19,355 nucleotides of DNA, from the NCBI GenBank assembly GCA_964618555.1, contig CAZUBF010000059.1, positions 1 through 19,355 of the forward strand, in the 5' to 3' direction. The notes below the pieces were generated by a model that saw only the letters and a list, made by a program, of their open reading frames with translations, was not told where the DNA came from and ran no database searches. The position numbers and the translations under genes are program-made. The stretch's first letter is position 1. The number at the start of each line of letters is the position of its first letter. The stretch comes from Calidifontimicrobium sp964618555 (lineage in GTDB: Bacteria > Pseudomonadota > Gammaproteobacteria > Burkholderiales > Burkholderiaceae_C). This document shows positions 1-6,063 of this stretch, piece after piece.

Positions 1-864
1 CACCTCGGCGCGCGCCTCGTAGCGCCCGGGGGCCAGGGGCCGCACCTGCAGCTGCACGTCGATCGCGTCGCGCGTGGTCTCGGGGTCGTGGATGCCGCGC
101 CAGCGATGGCGCCGGTCGGGCATGTGGCACGACTGGCACGAGCGCTCGGGGGCGTGCGCGCTGGCCTGCCACTGCGCATAGGTGTCCTCGTGCAGCTTGC
201 CGCCGGTGCGTGGCCCGTCGTCCGGGAACTGGTGGCACTGCGCGCAGAAACGGCTGTCGCTGAAGGCCGGCGACTCGACGAAGCCGCCGTGCGCCGGCGC
301 GGCGTCGCGGTCCGCGGCCGCCGGCCGCGCCGGCGGGCCGTAACGCCGGTGACCGCGCACGTGGCACGCGGCGCACACCAGCCCCTCGTGCGCCAGCCCC
401 GCGTCGACGTACGCCGGCGGCGGCTGCGATGGCGCCGCCGGCCAGCCGTGCTCGATCGCCAACAGCGCCTTCTGCTCGGCCAGCGGTGCGTGGCAGCGCA
501 CGCAGCGGTTGGCTGCGGCCTGGTCCATCAGCTGCAGCTGCCAGCGGATGCCCGGGCCCATCGCCCGCGCATGCAGGCTGCCCTGCCAGTCGGTCCACTG
601 CACCGGGTGGCACTGTCCGCAGGCCGCGGGTGACAGCGACGCCTCGAGCGCCGAATAACCTGCCGATGGTGCGCCCTGCGGTGCCATCGGCTCGGCCCAG
701 TGCTGCGCGAGAAAGTCCTGCACCGAAGGCGGCGGCGCCTCGGGACTGCAGGCGGCGACGCCGATCGCCGCCACCACGCCGAGCAGTCGCGCCAGACGGC
801 CGAACCGGGTTGACCTGCATGTCGTCGTCCTTGCGGCGCTGTCCGGCACCGCCGGCAACTGCAT
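1..864 (-). CDS. Multihaem c-type cytochrome lipoprotein (C-terminus off the left edge)
   Basis: The frame is open from an ATG at 864 to the window edge (288 codons seen), so the C-terminus is missing. Five CXXCH haem-binding motifs lie in one frame: CGQCH at residues 82-86, CVRCH 121-125, CAACH 164-168, CAQCH 207-211 and CQSCH 243-247. The N-terminus has a basic stretch, a hydrophobic core and a lipobox-like V-A-A-C with the acceptor cysteine at residue 39, so an exported lipoprotein is likely. The N-region before the core is long, and a later start is possible. The start lies 2 bases after the stop of the rhodanese lipoprotein gene, implying one transcript. The family is known for moving electrons in the periplasm or across the outer membrane; the exact partner cannot be read from the sequence. 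The fold looks like the cytochrome c554/decahaem type, but that is a guess. Haem content is certain, function is not. Confidence 0.88.
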   Translation of the reverse strand, partial: MQLPAVPDSAARTTTCRSTRFGRLARLLGVVAAIGVAACSPEAPPPSVQDFLAQHWAEPMAPQGAPSAGYSALEASLSPAACGQCHPVQWTDWQGSLHARAMGPGIRWQLQLMDQAAANRCVRCHAPLAEQKALLAIEHGWPAAPSQPPPAYVDAGLAHEGLVCAACHVRGHRRYGPPARPAAADRDAAPAHGGFVESPAFSDSRFCAQCHQFPDDGPRTGGKLHEDTYAQWQASAHAPERSCQSCHMPDRRHRWRGIHDPETTRDAIDVQLQVRPLAPGRYEARAEV

Positions 865-866
865 CG

Positions 867-2351
867 TCAGCCGCCGCAGGGGTTCGACGGCAGTCCGCCA
901 CCACCGCCGCCGGCGACGCTCTCGCCGGTCTTGTAGCCGCGGTCGGACTCGACGATCGCGTCGGTGCCCCAGGCGTACGGGTCGGAGATGGTGCGCGGCG
1001 CGACCTCGGCGGTGCTCATGGCCGGGCGGAAGAACGACTTCACGTCGGTGCGCCAAGGCGAGTTGACCGGCAGGATCGCGTTGCCGGTGCGGTCGGTGAT
1101 GTACGACAGCGAGTTCCACTCGACCATCGCACCGTCGTAGAAGCGCGTCGGCTTGCCCAGGATCACCGCGCTGACGACGCCGGTGATCATCGCCCGGAAC
1201 GTCGTCTCGCAGTAGACGTAGACGGTGTCGCCGTCCTGGTAGCCGTTGCCGGCGCCCACCGGTGCGTAGCTGGCGTCGATCAGGCCGATGCCGTTGGCGT
1301 CGACGTTGCCGTCCAGGTACGCGGCGAGCACCGACTTGGGCCGGTACGCGAAACCCTTCGTCGGGTCGAGCATGTGCGTGTACTGCAGCTGCAGCGTGCC
1401 CCAGGGGTGGCCCTGGCGCGAGCCGCCGTTCTGGAACGTCCAGCGGTAGTTGTCGACGTTGGTCGGCACGCACAGCGCACCGCTGCAGCCCTGGTTGCCC
1501 GCGGTGTCGGGGTCGGTGTCCTCGCCGCGTTCGACGACCTGCCCTGCGCTGTACTGGCTCGCGCTGCGCGCGTCCCAGATCAGCACGCCGTCGCCCTTCT
1601 GGTTGCGGTTGACGTTGGGCAGCACGGCCAGCAGGTCCTGCACCGTGGCCTGCAGCGCGGTGTTGTCGACCAGCAACTGCTTGACCGAGAAGCTGCCGTT
1701 GCCCGGCGCGGTGCTGGCGGTGGCCTGGAAGTCGGCGGCGGCGAGTCCGTTGCCGTTGAGCCACTGGTTGCCGCCGTTGAGGATCGCCAGGTGCTGCCGT
1801 TCGACACCCCAGTAGCGCAGCGCGTACCAGATGCGGCCCTGCGACATCGCGTTCGGGTTGCTGCCGGTGCCCATCGCGGCGACGATCATGTCGCGCGTCG
1901 GGTCGATCGCGTACTTCTTGAACAACGCGTCCATCGCGGCGCCGTCGGGCACCATGCTGACGGTCTCGATGACGCCGTTGCTGCGCGTCTGCACCCACTC
2001 GCTGCTCGGCGACAGGTAGGTGAAGACGTTGACGCCGTCGGACTTGACGAACTCGGCGCCCGCCGGTCCGGCCGTGGCCTGGAGGATCACCAGCTTGCCG
2101 GTGATGCCGGGCGGGCGCTGGTTGGCCCAGTCGGACATCCACCGCTGGAGCGTCGCGCCTGTGACGATGCCGTTGACGTTGGCGTCGTAGTCGTCGGCCG
2201 AGACCTGGGCCAGCGCGGTGGCCGAGTTGACCCGCATCAGCTTCGCGGGCGAGGCGGTGTCCTTGCTCTCGCCGCCGCCGCACCCGGTCAGCGCGAGCGC
2301 CACGGCCGCACAGGCGGCCGCCATCAGGCCGGACTTCAGTCGCATCTTCAT
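867..2351 (-). CDS. Tandem-rhodanese sulfurtransferase lipoprotein
   Basis: This 494-residue protein begins with a clear lipoprotein signal: a basic start, a hydrophobic run and the lipobox L-T-G-C with Cys24, followed by Gly, which favours the outer membrane. It has two rhodanese-like domains. The first (about 60-200) keeps the RIWYALRYWGV...LNGG scaffold but has no catalytic cysteine, as in SseA-type enzymes. The second (about 255-415) has the active loop CETTFRA with Cys381. Cys289 and Cys294 form a CSGALC pair, and the C-terminus is a glycine run plus a lone Cys492. The start is fixed by GGAGGA about 8 bases upstream and by an ATGA overlap with the preceding small gene. Rhodaneses move sulfane sulfur between thiosulfate or persulfides and acceptors. 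A surface version beside a multihaem cytochrome resembles the ExtH-type lipoproteins of Geobacter ext clusters; this comparison is from memory. The substrate is unknown. Confidence 0.88.
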   Translation of the reverse strand: MKMRLKSGLMAAACAAVALALTGCGGGESKDTASPAKLMRVNSATALAQVSADDYDANVNGIVTGATLQRWMSDWANQRPPGITGKLVILQATAGPAGAEFVKSDGVNVFTYLSPSSEWVQTRSNGVIETVSMVPDGAAMDALFKKYAIDPTRDMIVAAMGTGSNPNAMSQGRIWYALRYWGVERQHLAILNGGNQWLNGNGLAAADFQATASTAPGNGSFSVKQLLVDNTALQATVQDLLAVLPNVNRNQKGDGVLIWDARSASQYSAGQVVERGEDTDPDTAGNQGCSGALCVPTNVDNYRWTFQNGGSRQGHPWGTLQLQYTHMLDPTKGFAYRPKSVLAAYLDGNVDANGIGLIDASYAPVGAGNGYQDGDTVYVYCETTFRAMITGVVSAVILGKPTRFYDGAMVEWNSLSYITDRTGNAILPVNSPWRTDVKSFFRPAMSTAEVAPRTISDPYAWGTDAIVESDRGYKTGESVAGGGGGGLPSNPCGG

Positions 2352-2629
2352 CGGGTGTCCTCCGGACGGTGTGAATCCAGCGCGCCGCCGTGGCTCGTGC
2401 CCGCGGTCGCTTCCTCGTCGTGCCCAGGCACGCCGGTGCCCGGCGCGGGCATCTTCAGCGCGACGGGCATCCAACCCTGTTCGATCGCGTCGAGCACCGC
2501 GTCGGCGTGCCCCGGCAGCGCGAGCTGGCGCACCTGCGCCCCGGCACGCCGCAACGCGCTCGTCAGCGCCGGCGCCGGGCCGGCGCCGGCGAGCGGCTCG
2601 ATGAGCAGAATCCGTCGCGGCGTGTTCAC
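2348..2629 (-). CDS. Unrecognised 93-residue protein in the sulfur relay operon
   Basis: I do not recognise this gene. It begins with GTG inside a GTGA overlap with the stop of the DsrE/F-like gene and ends with TGA inside an ATGA overlap with the start of the rhodanese lipoprotein gene. Such double coupling argues strongly that it is translated. The first 60 residues read like a small alpha/beta domain: a hydrophobic strand RRILLIEPLAG, an amphipathic helix, then VRQLALPGHADAVLDAIEQG. The remaining third is Gly/Pro/His-rich and probably disordered. There is no cysteine, so it is unlikely to carry sulfur itself, and no signal peptide or membrane segment is seen. By position after two DsrE/F-like genes it could be a degenerate DsrH/TusB-like subunit, but nothing in the sequence proves it. 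Confidence 0.68.
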   Translation of the reverse strand: MNTPRRILLIEPLAGAGPAPALTSALRRAGAQVRQLALPGHADAVLDAIEQGWMPVALKMPAPGTGVPGHDEEATAGTSHGGALDSHRPEDTR

Positions 2630-2889
2630 AGGCAGTACACGATGTCGCTGTCGATGATCTGGTGCGCCAGCGTGTCCCACGAGGCGTCGTCGCCGGCCGG
2701 CAGCGCCTGCACCGGCACCTCGCCGAACTCCAGCGCCTCGAGTTGCGGCGTCGCCGCGTCGTCGGTCGGCGGGTCGCCCCACACCGCCACGCGCAGCGCG
2801 GCGTCGGCCATCGTCAGTCCGACGGCCACGCGCAGTCCTTCGACCCGGTTGCCCATCGCGACGACCAGCATGCGTCGGGGTTCGCTCAT
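2626..2889 (-). CDS. Small DsrE/DsrF-like protein
   Basis: This 87-residue protein starts with ATG behind an AGGAG motif with 7-base spacing. The sequence RRMLVVAMGNRVEGLRVAVG followed by LRVAVWGDPP looks like the alternating strand-helix fold of the DsrE/F (YchN) family, which forms oligomers that pass sulfur from protein to protein in the cytoplasm. The only cysteine is Cys86, next to last, in the ending DIVYCL; if it carries persulfide, it sits on a flexible tail rather than at the usual internal position. The gene is 15 bases after a DsrE-like gene and overlaps the next small gene by four bases. Family placement rests on size, fold pattern and neighbours, so it is moderate. It could equally be a partner subunit without sulfur chemistry. 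Confidence 0.75.
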   Translation of the reverse strand: MSEPRRMLVVAMGNRVEGLRVAVGLTMADAALRVAVWGDPPTDDAATPQLEALEFGEVPVQALPAGDDASWDTLAHQIIDSDIVYCL

Positions 2890-2904
2890 CCTGCGGCTCC
2901 TGGG

Positions 2905-3216
2905 CTACAGCACCAGCACGACATCCGCGGCGGCGGCGAGCTTGGCACCCTGGTACTGGCCGCCGACGACCACCGCGCCTTGCAGCGACGACAGGTCCAT
3001 GCCCTGCGGCGCGTGATGGTCCATGCTGTGCTTGCACGACGCCACGCTGCCCGGGCGGCTGCGCGCATGCGCGGCGAAGGCCTGGTCGCGCAGCAGCAGC
3101 ACGCCGGTGTCGGTGAGGAAGCAGCGCGCATCCCAGCCGCGCGCGCACGCGCCGGCCAGCAGCGCCGTCGCCTGCGCCGCGTACGCTTGGTCGGTGACGA
3201 CGAGGCCGAACTGCAT
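2905..3216 (-). CDS. DsrE-family sulfur carrier protein
   Basis: The product has 103 residues and the shape of DsrE/TusD-like sulfur carriers. An N-terminal strand (QFGLVVTD) and a helix are followed by a strand leading into FLTDTGVLLLRD, then a cysteine-bearing loop SCKHSMDHH with Cys61, and a final GAVVVGGQYQG segment. Cys24 and Cys32 are two more candidates. DsrE proteins take persulfide sulfur from TusA or rhodanese and pass it on in the cytoplasm. The gene begins 8 bases after the tusA stop, which matches the conserved tusA-dsrE pairing found in many sulfur oxidisers. The His/Met/Asp-rich stretch next to Cys61 is unusual and might bind metal or tune persulfide reactivity. Family assignment is good; subfamily (DsrE, DsrE2 soluble part or DsrE3) cannot be settled by eye. 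Confidence 0.82.
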   Translation of the reverse strand: MQFGLVVTDQAYAAQATALLAGACARGWDARCFLTDTGVLLLRDQAFAAHARSRPGSVASCKHSMDHHAPQGMDLSSLQGAVVVGGQYQGAKLAAAADVVLVL

Positions 3217-3224
3217 CGCTCGGC

Positions 3225-3476
3225 TCAGGACTTGCGGATCGTCCACGTGAACGAGCCGCCGCCCTCGACGCGGCCGACGATCTCGTTGCCGTCGGCGTCG
3301 CACATCGCCATGATCGACTCGCCCGACGACGGGTTGTCGAACACCAGCGTCAGTTCGTCGCCGCCGGCCATCTTCTGCAGCGCCTTCTTCGTGTACATCT
3401 GCGGATGCGGGCACGCGTAGCCGCGCACGTCGAGCATCCATTTGCCGTCGCCGGTCTGGTTGAAGGTCACGGCCAC
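3225..3476 (-). CDS. tusA: TusA-family sulfurtransferase
   Basis: This 83-residue protein has the TusA signature: LDVRGYACPHPQMYTKKAL, with the sulfur-carrying Cys22 in CPHP, followed by the beta-strand region ELTLVFDNPSSGESI. TusA proteins accept sulfane sulfur on this cysteine and hand it to DsrE-type partners, or to Dsr/Hdr machinery in sulfur oxidisers. The start is GTG at 3476, preceded by AAGGAG with 7-base spacing; another GTG lies two codons downstream. The gene sits between yeeE (44 bases upstream) and dsrE, so the operon couples uptake of sulfur to its relay. Cys59 in IMAMCDADG is an additional thiol not needed by classic TusA. Confidence 0.92.
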   Translation of the reverse strand: MAVTFNQTGDGKWMLDVRGYACPHPQMYTKKALQKMAGGDELTLVFDNPSSGESIMAMCDADGNEIVGRVEGGGSFTWTIRKS

Positions 3477-3520
3477 GTTCAGGCTCCTTGCGTTGCGTTC
3501 GTTGCTGGTAGCGCGCGGGG

Positions 3521-4966
3521 TCACAGCGCCAGTTCGTCGCCGCGCCGTGCGGCCTGCCAGTCGACCCACCACGCGAACACCTTGACGCCGACCCAGGCGC
3601 CGGCGGCCATGCCGAGCAGGAACACCCAGCCACTGGGGTCGCCGTTGGTGACGGTGGCGAAGAAGGCGCCGATGTTGCAGCCCATCGCGATGCGCGCGCC
3701 GATGCCCATCAGCGTGCCGCCGACGATCGCGAACACCGCGGCCTCGAGGTTGGGCAGCTTCCACTTGAACTCGTGCCGCGCCAGCGCCATCATCGCCGCG
3801 CCGGCGATGATGCCGATCGACATGAAACCGGGCGCGTTGAGCAGCGGGCTCGGCACGCCGTTGTCCAGACCGAAGAACAGGTTGTCGCGCATCGGCACGC
3901 CCAGGCGCTCGATCACCCAGGCGCCCCACTGCGCCTCCTGCGTCGTGATGTACCAGTAGCCGGGGTCGAACACGGTGTCCTGCAGCGACAGCCCGGCGCG
4001 ATGATTCATCGCCGCGAGCAGTTCGCCGAAGTTGTCGACCTCGTAGTGCGCGCGCATCGCGCCGGTGGCCCAGACGTGGGCGCCGGCGAGCAGGCCGAGT
4101 CCGGCGCCGGCGAGCGCGGTGTTGCGCGACGCGGTGCACATCGCCCACAGCCCGGCGAGGTGCTGGCCCAGCGTCGGCGCGGCGATCTTCGCGCGTCGCA
4201 TGTGCCCGGGCCGGTAGTAGACCCAGTACAGCAGCCCCAGGCTGATCAGCACAGGCAGCACCGCGACCAGCAGCGTGTTCAGCATCACCGCCGTCAGCGG
4301 CGAGCCGGTGGCGCCGAGCCGCTCGGCCAGCGTCGCGGCCTGCAGGTCCCACACGTAGCCGGCCGTGAACTGGTCGAACCAGCCCTGCGTGACGCTGAGC
4401 TCGGCCGGCATGTCCTTGGCCTGCGCCGAGGCGGTCCACGACGCCGGCACGAGCCGGTCGAGCCAGCCGCCGGCGCTGACGACCAACGCCTGCGAGAACG
4501 AAATCGCCACCACGACCAGCATCGCGCCGACGTTGCCCTCGCCGGCCTTGTACAGCGAGCCTGACGCGCAGCCGCCGGTGAAGACAATGCCGAAGCCGAA
4601 GACCGCCGCGCCGATCAGCACGTGCCAGCCCATCGGGTTGGGGTGAAACCCGCTGAAGCCGGCCAGCGTGACGGCGGCCGACACGAGCGCATACAGCCCG
4701 ACCGCGATCATCATGCCCACCGCCATGCGTGGCACCCGCACCGCGAACAGGTCGCGCACCGCCGCGGCCATGCAGAAGCGCCCGTACTGCAGCAGCAGGC
4801 CGTAGCCGACGCCGAACCAGGCGTAGACGAGGATGTAGGCCAGCCTCGCATCGGTGGCGACCGCCCAGATCGACAGCAGCACCCCGGCGACGAACAGCAC
4901 CAGCGCCTTGATCGATCCGGCCTGTCGGGTGGCCGTGGCGACCGCCGGCGCCGTCGTCGTGCTCAT
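3521..4966 (-). CDS. YeeE/YedE-family thiosulfate/sulfur transporter
   Basis: The 481-residue integral membrane protein has about a dozen hydrophobic segments. Three key cysteines stand where the family (TsuA/YeeE of thiosulfate uptake) needs them: Cys65 in QYGRFCM, Cys133 in FTGGCASGSLY and Cys430 in AMGCNIGAFF. In the studied transporter such cysteines line the pore and relay thiosulfate inward. Here the protein is longer than bacterial TsuA (about 330-350 residues), with an additional soluble-looking loop around residues 300-365. The start has GGAG with 7-base spacing. It is flanked by two TusA-type genes, the classic partner (YeeD/TusA) of YeeE. The likely role is import of thiosulfate or another sulfane-sulfur species for cytoplasmic oxidation. 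Substrate is inferred from family and neighbours. Confidence 0.9.
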   Translation of the reverse strand: MSTTTAPAVATATRQAGSIKALVLFVAGVLLSIWAVATDARLAYILVYAWFGVGYGLLLQYGRFCMAAAVRDLFAVRVPRMAVGMMIAVGLYALVSAAVTLAGFSGFHPNPMGWHVLIGAAVFGFGIVFTGGCASGSLYKAGEGNVGAMLVVVAISFSQALVVSAGGWLDRLVPASWTASAQAKDMPAELSVTQGWFDQFTAGYVWDLQAATLAERLGATGSPLTAVMLNTLLVAVLPVLISLGLLYWVYYRPGHMRRAKIAAPTLGQHLAGLWAMCTASRNTALAGAGLGLLAGAHVWATGAMRAHYEVDNFGELLAAMNHRAGLSLQDTVFDPGYWYITTQEAQWGAWVIERLGVPMRDNLFFGLDNGVPSPLLNAPGFMSIGIIAGAAMMALARHEFKWKLPNLEAAVFAIVGGTLMGIGARIAMGCNIGAFFATVTNGDPSGWVFLLGMAAGAWVGVKVFAWWVDWQAARRGDELAL

Positions 4967-5008
4967 CGCCGTGCTCCGACAGCTGCGCGGCTGCGCGCGG
5001 CGTGCGAA

Positions 5009-5359
5009 TCAGCCATGCCAGATGCCCTTGCGCAGATAGACGCGCCAGCCGTCGCCGTGCCGCAGGGTCGCGAGATGGCTGCTGCCCAGCGACAGCGCCA
5101 GCGCCGGGAAGCTCTCCACCGCCGGCGCGTTGTCGCAGCGCACCTCGACCACCTCACCGTCTTCGACCTTGCCCAGCACCTTCATCACCAGCAACTGCGG
5201 ACGCGGACACATTGCCCCCACGCAATCGACCACCTGTGCGATCGGCGTGGGGCCCTGGCCAGGCAGGTCCACTTCGGCGTGCGCCTCCGGCGCTGCGGGC
5301 GGTGGCGTGCGTCGCAGCCTCGACCACCAGCCCTTCATCGCCGTCCTCGGACCTGCCAT
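5009..5359 (-). CDS. TusA-like sulfurtransferase with N-terminal extension
   Basis: This 116-residue protein is a second TusA-type carrier. The core VVDCVGAMCPRPQLLVMK contains the CPRP motif with Cys51 plus a nearby Cys46; Cys75 lies in the strand after it. About 40 residues precede the core, rich in Arg, Pro and Ala (GWWSRLRRTPPPAA), unlike the standard 80-residue family member. They are not a signal peptide and may dock the protein to the membrane or to the transporter. The chosen ATG has GGAGG a few bases upstream; an internal ATG at 5338 would trim seven residues. It is the first gene of the minus-strand operon, 42 bases before yeeE. It may take sulfur directly from the transporter, while the smaller TusA downstream feeds DsrE; that division of labour is inference. 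Confidence 0.88.
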   Translation of the reverse strand: MAGPRTAMKGWWSRLRRTPPPAAPEAHAEVDLPGQGPTPIAQVVDCVGAMCPRPQLLVMKVLGKVEDGEVVEVRCDNAPAVESFPALALSLGSSHLATLRHGDGWRVYLRKGIWHG

Positions 5360-5602
5360 GACCCCACCTCCATTGCACGTTGCGTGCCACGTCGCGCCCC
5401 GGCGCGCAGCAGCGCCCGGTGCGTGGAAATTGCAACCGGGCGTCGAATCGTGTCGACGGTGTTGTCTTTTGCAACCGGCTGCGGTGCGCGCCGGATCGTG
5501 CCGGCGCGGCGCGGCGCCGCGCCGTTCAGTGCCCGCGGGTCCGACAGGCTCGATCGTCCGACAGCGGCCTGCCAGGGTGCCGGTGCCGCCGAGGCGGCCG
5601 GC
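5360..5602 (-). promoter_or_regulatory. Upstream region of the tusA-yeeE operon with repeats
   Basis: No gene fits this 243-base gap. It must hold the start of transcription for the operon running left and the end of the two-component/rhodanese operon. Seen directly: TTGCAACCGG twice in the same orientation (5430-5439 and 5469-5478, 39 bases apart); between them the inverted repeat CGTCGA/TCGACG (5441-5446, 5453-5458); GTCCGACAG twice (5539-5547, 5556-5564, period 17); and an 18-base perfect palindrome at 5507-5524. The TTGCAA copies could serve as -35 elements on the minus strand, but no convincing -10 follows, so no promoter is claimed. No T-tract terminator is visible. Confidence 0.4.
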
Positions 5603-5992
5603 TCACACCTGCCGCCAGGGCAGCCCGTGCTTGCGCCAGCCGCCGAGGTTGCCGCGGTGGTGTTCGGCGTCGAGCTCGCCCTCGAAGCCCTCGAGCACGT
5701 TGGCGACGTTCGTGAAGCCGTGTGTCTCGAGCTCGAGCCCGGCGTCGACCGAGCGTTTGCCGCTGCGACAGATCAGGATGATCGGCCGGTCCTTGCGTCC
5801 GGCCATGCGCAGCACCTCGTCGGCGAAGTGCGGGTTCACCTCGAAGTCGGGCGCGGTGTTCCACTCGATGTTGATCGCGTCGACCGGGTGGCCGACGTAG
5901 AAGAACTCGACCTCGGTGCGGCAGTCGATCAGCAGGGTGTTCGGACTGCTCTGCAGCGTCTCGTAGGCTTGCTTCGGGTGCAGGTGTTCCAT
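5603..5992 (-). CDS. Single-domain rhodanese-like sulfurtransferase
   Basis: The 129-residue protein is a compact cytoplasmic rhodanese. Near the N-terminus it has the LLIDCRTEVEFFYVGHPVDAINIEW block, and the catalytic loop CRSGKRS starts with Cys75; Cys24 is non-catalytic. The GFEG and WRKHGLPW ending is typical of a betaproteobacterial subgroup. It would move sulfane sulfur from thiosulfate or persulfides to acceptors such as TusA. The start at ATG 5992 matches family length, although no good ribosome site precedes it. An in-frame ATG at 6067 overlaps the kinase stop (ATGA) and would add 25 residues, so translation coupled to the kinase gene is an alternative. Its place behind a two-component system links sulfur transfer with sensing. 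Confidence 0.9.
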   Translation of the reverse strand: MEHLHPKQAYETLQSSPNTLLIDCRTEVEFFYVGHPVDAINIEWNTAPDFEVNPHFADEVLRMAGRKDRPIILICRSGKRSVDAGLELETHGFTNVANVLEGFEGELDAEHHRGNLGGWRKHGLPWRQV

Positions 5993-6063
5993 CGTCGGCG
6001 CGCGCTGGAGCGGGGGGCATGCATTGTGCGACGCCGGAGCGCGCACCACCAACGACACGTTGG

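Noticed and set aside
429..2657. Plus-strand open frame of 742 codons opposite the rhodanese lipoprotein
   Set aside because: Its translation is low-complexity Arg/Ala/Val-rich. The opposite strand encodes a lipoprotein with a signal, catalytic loop and coupled start. Long antisense frames are expected at this GC content.
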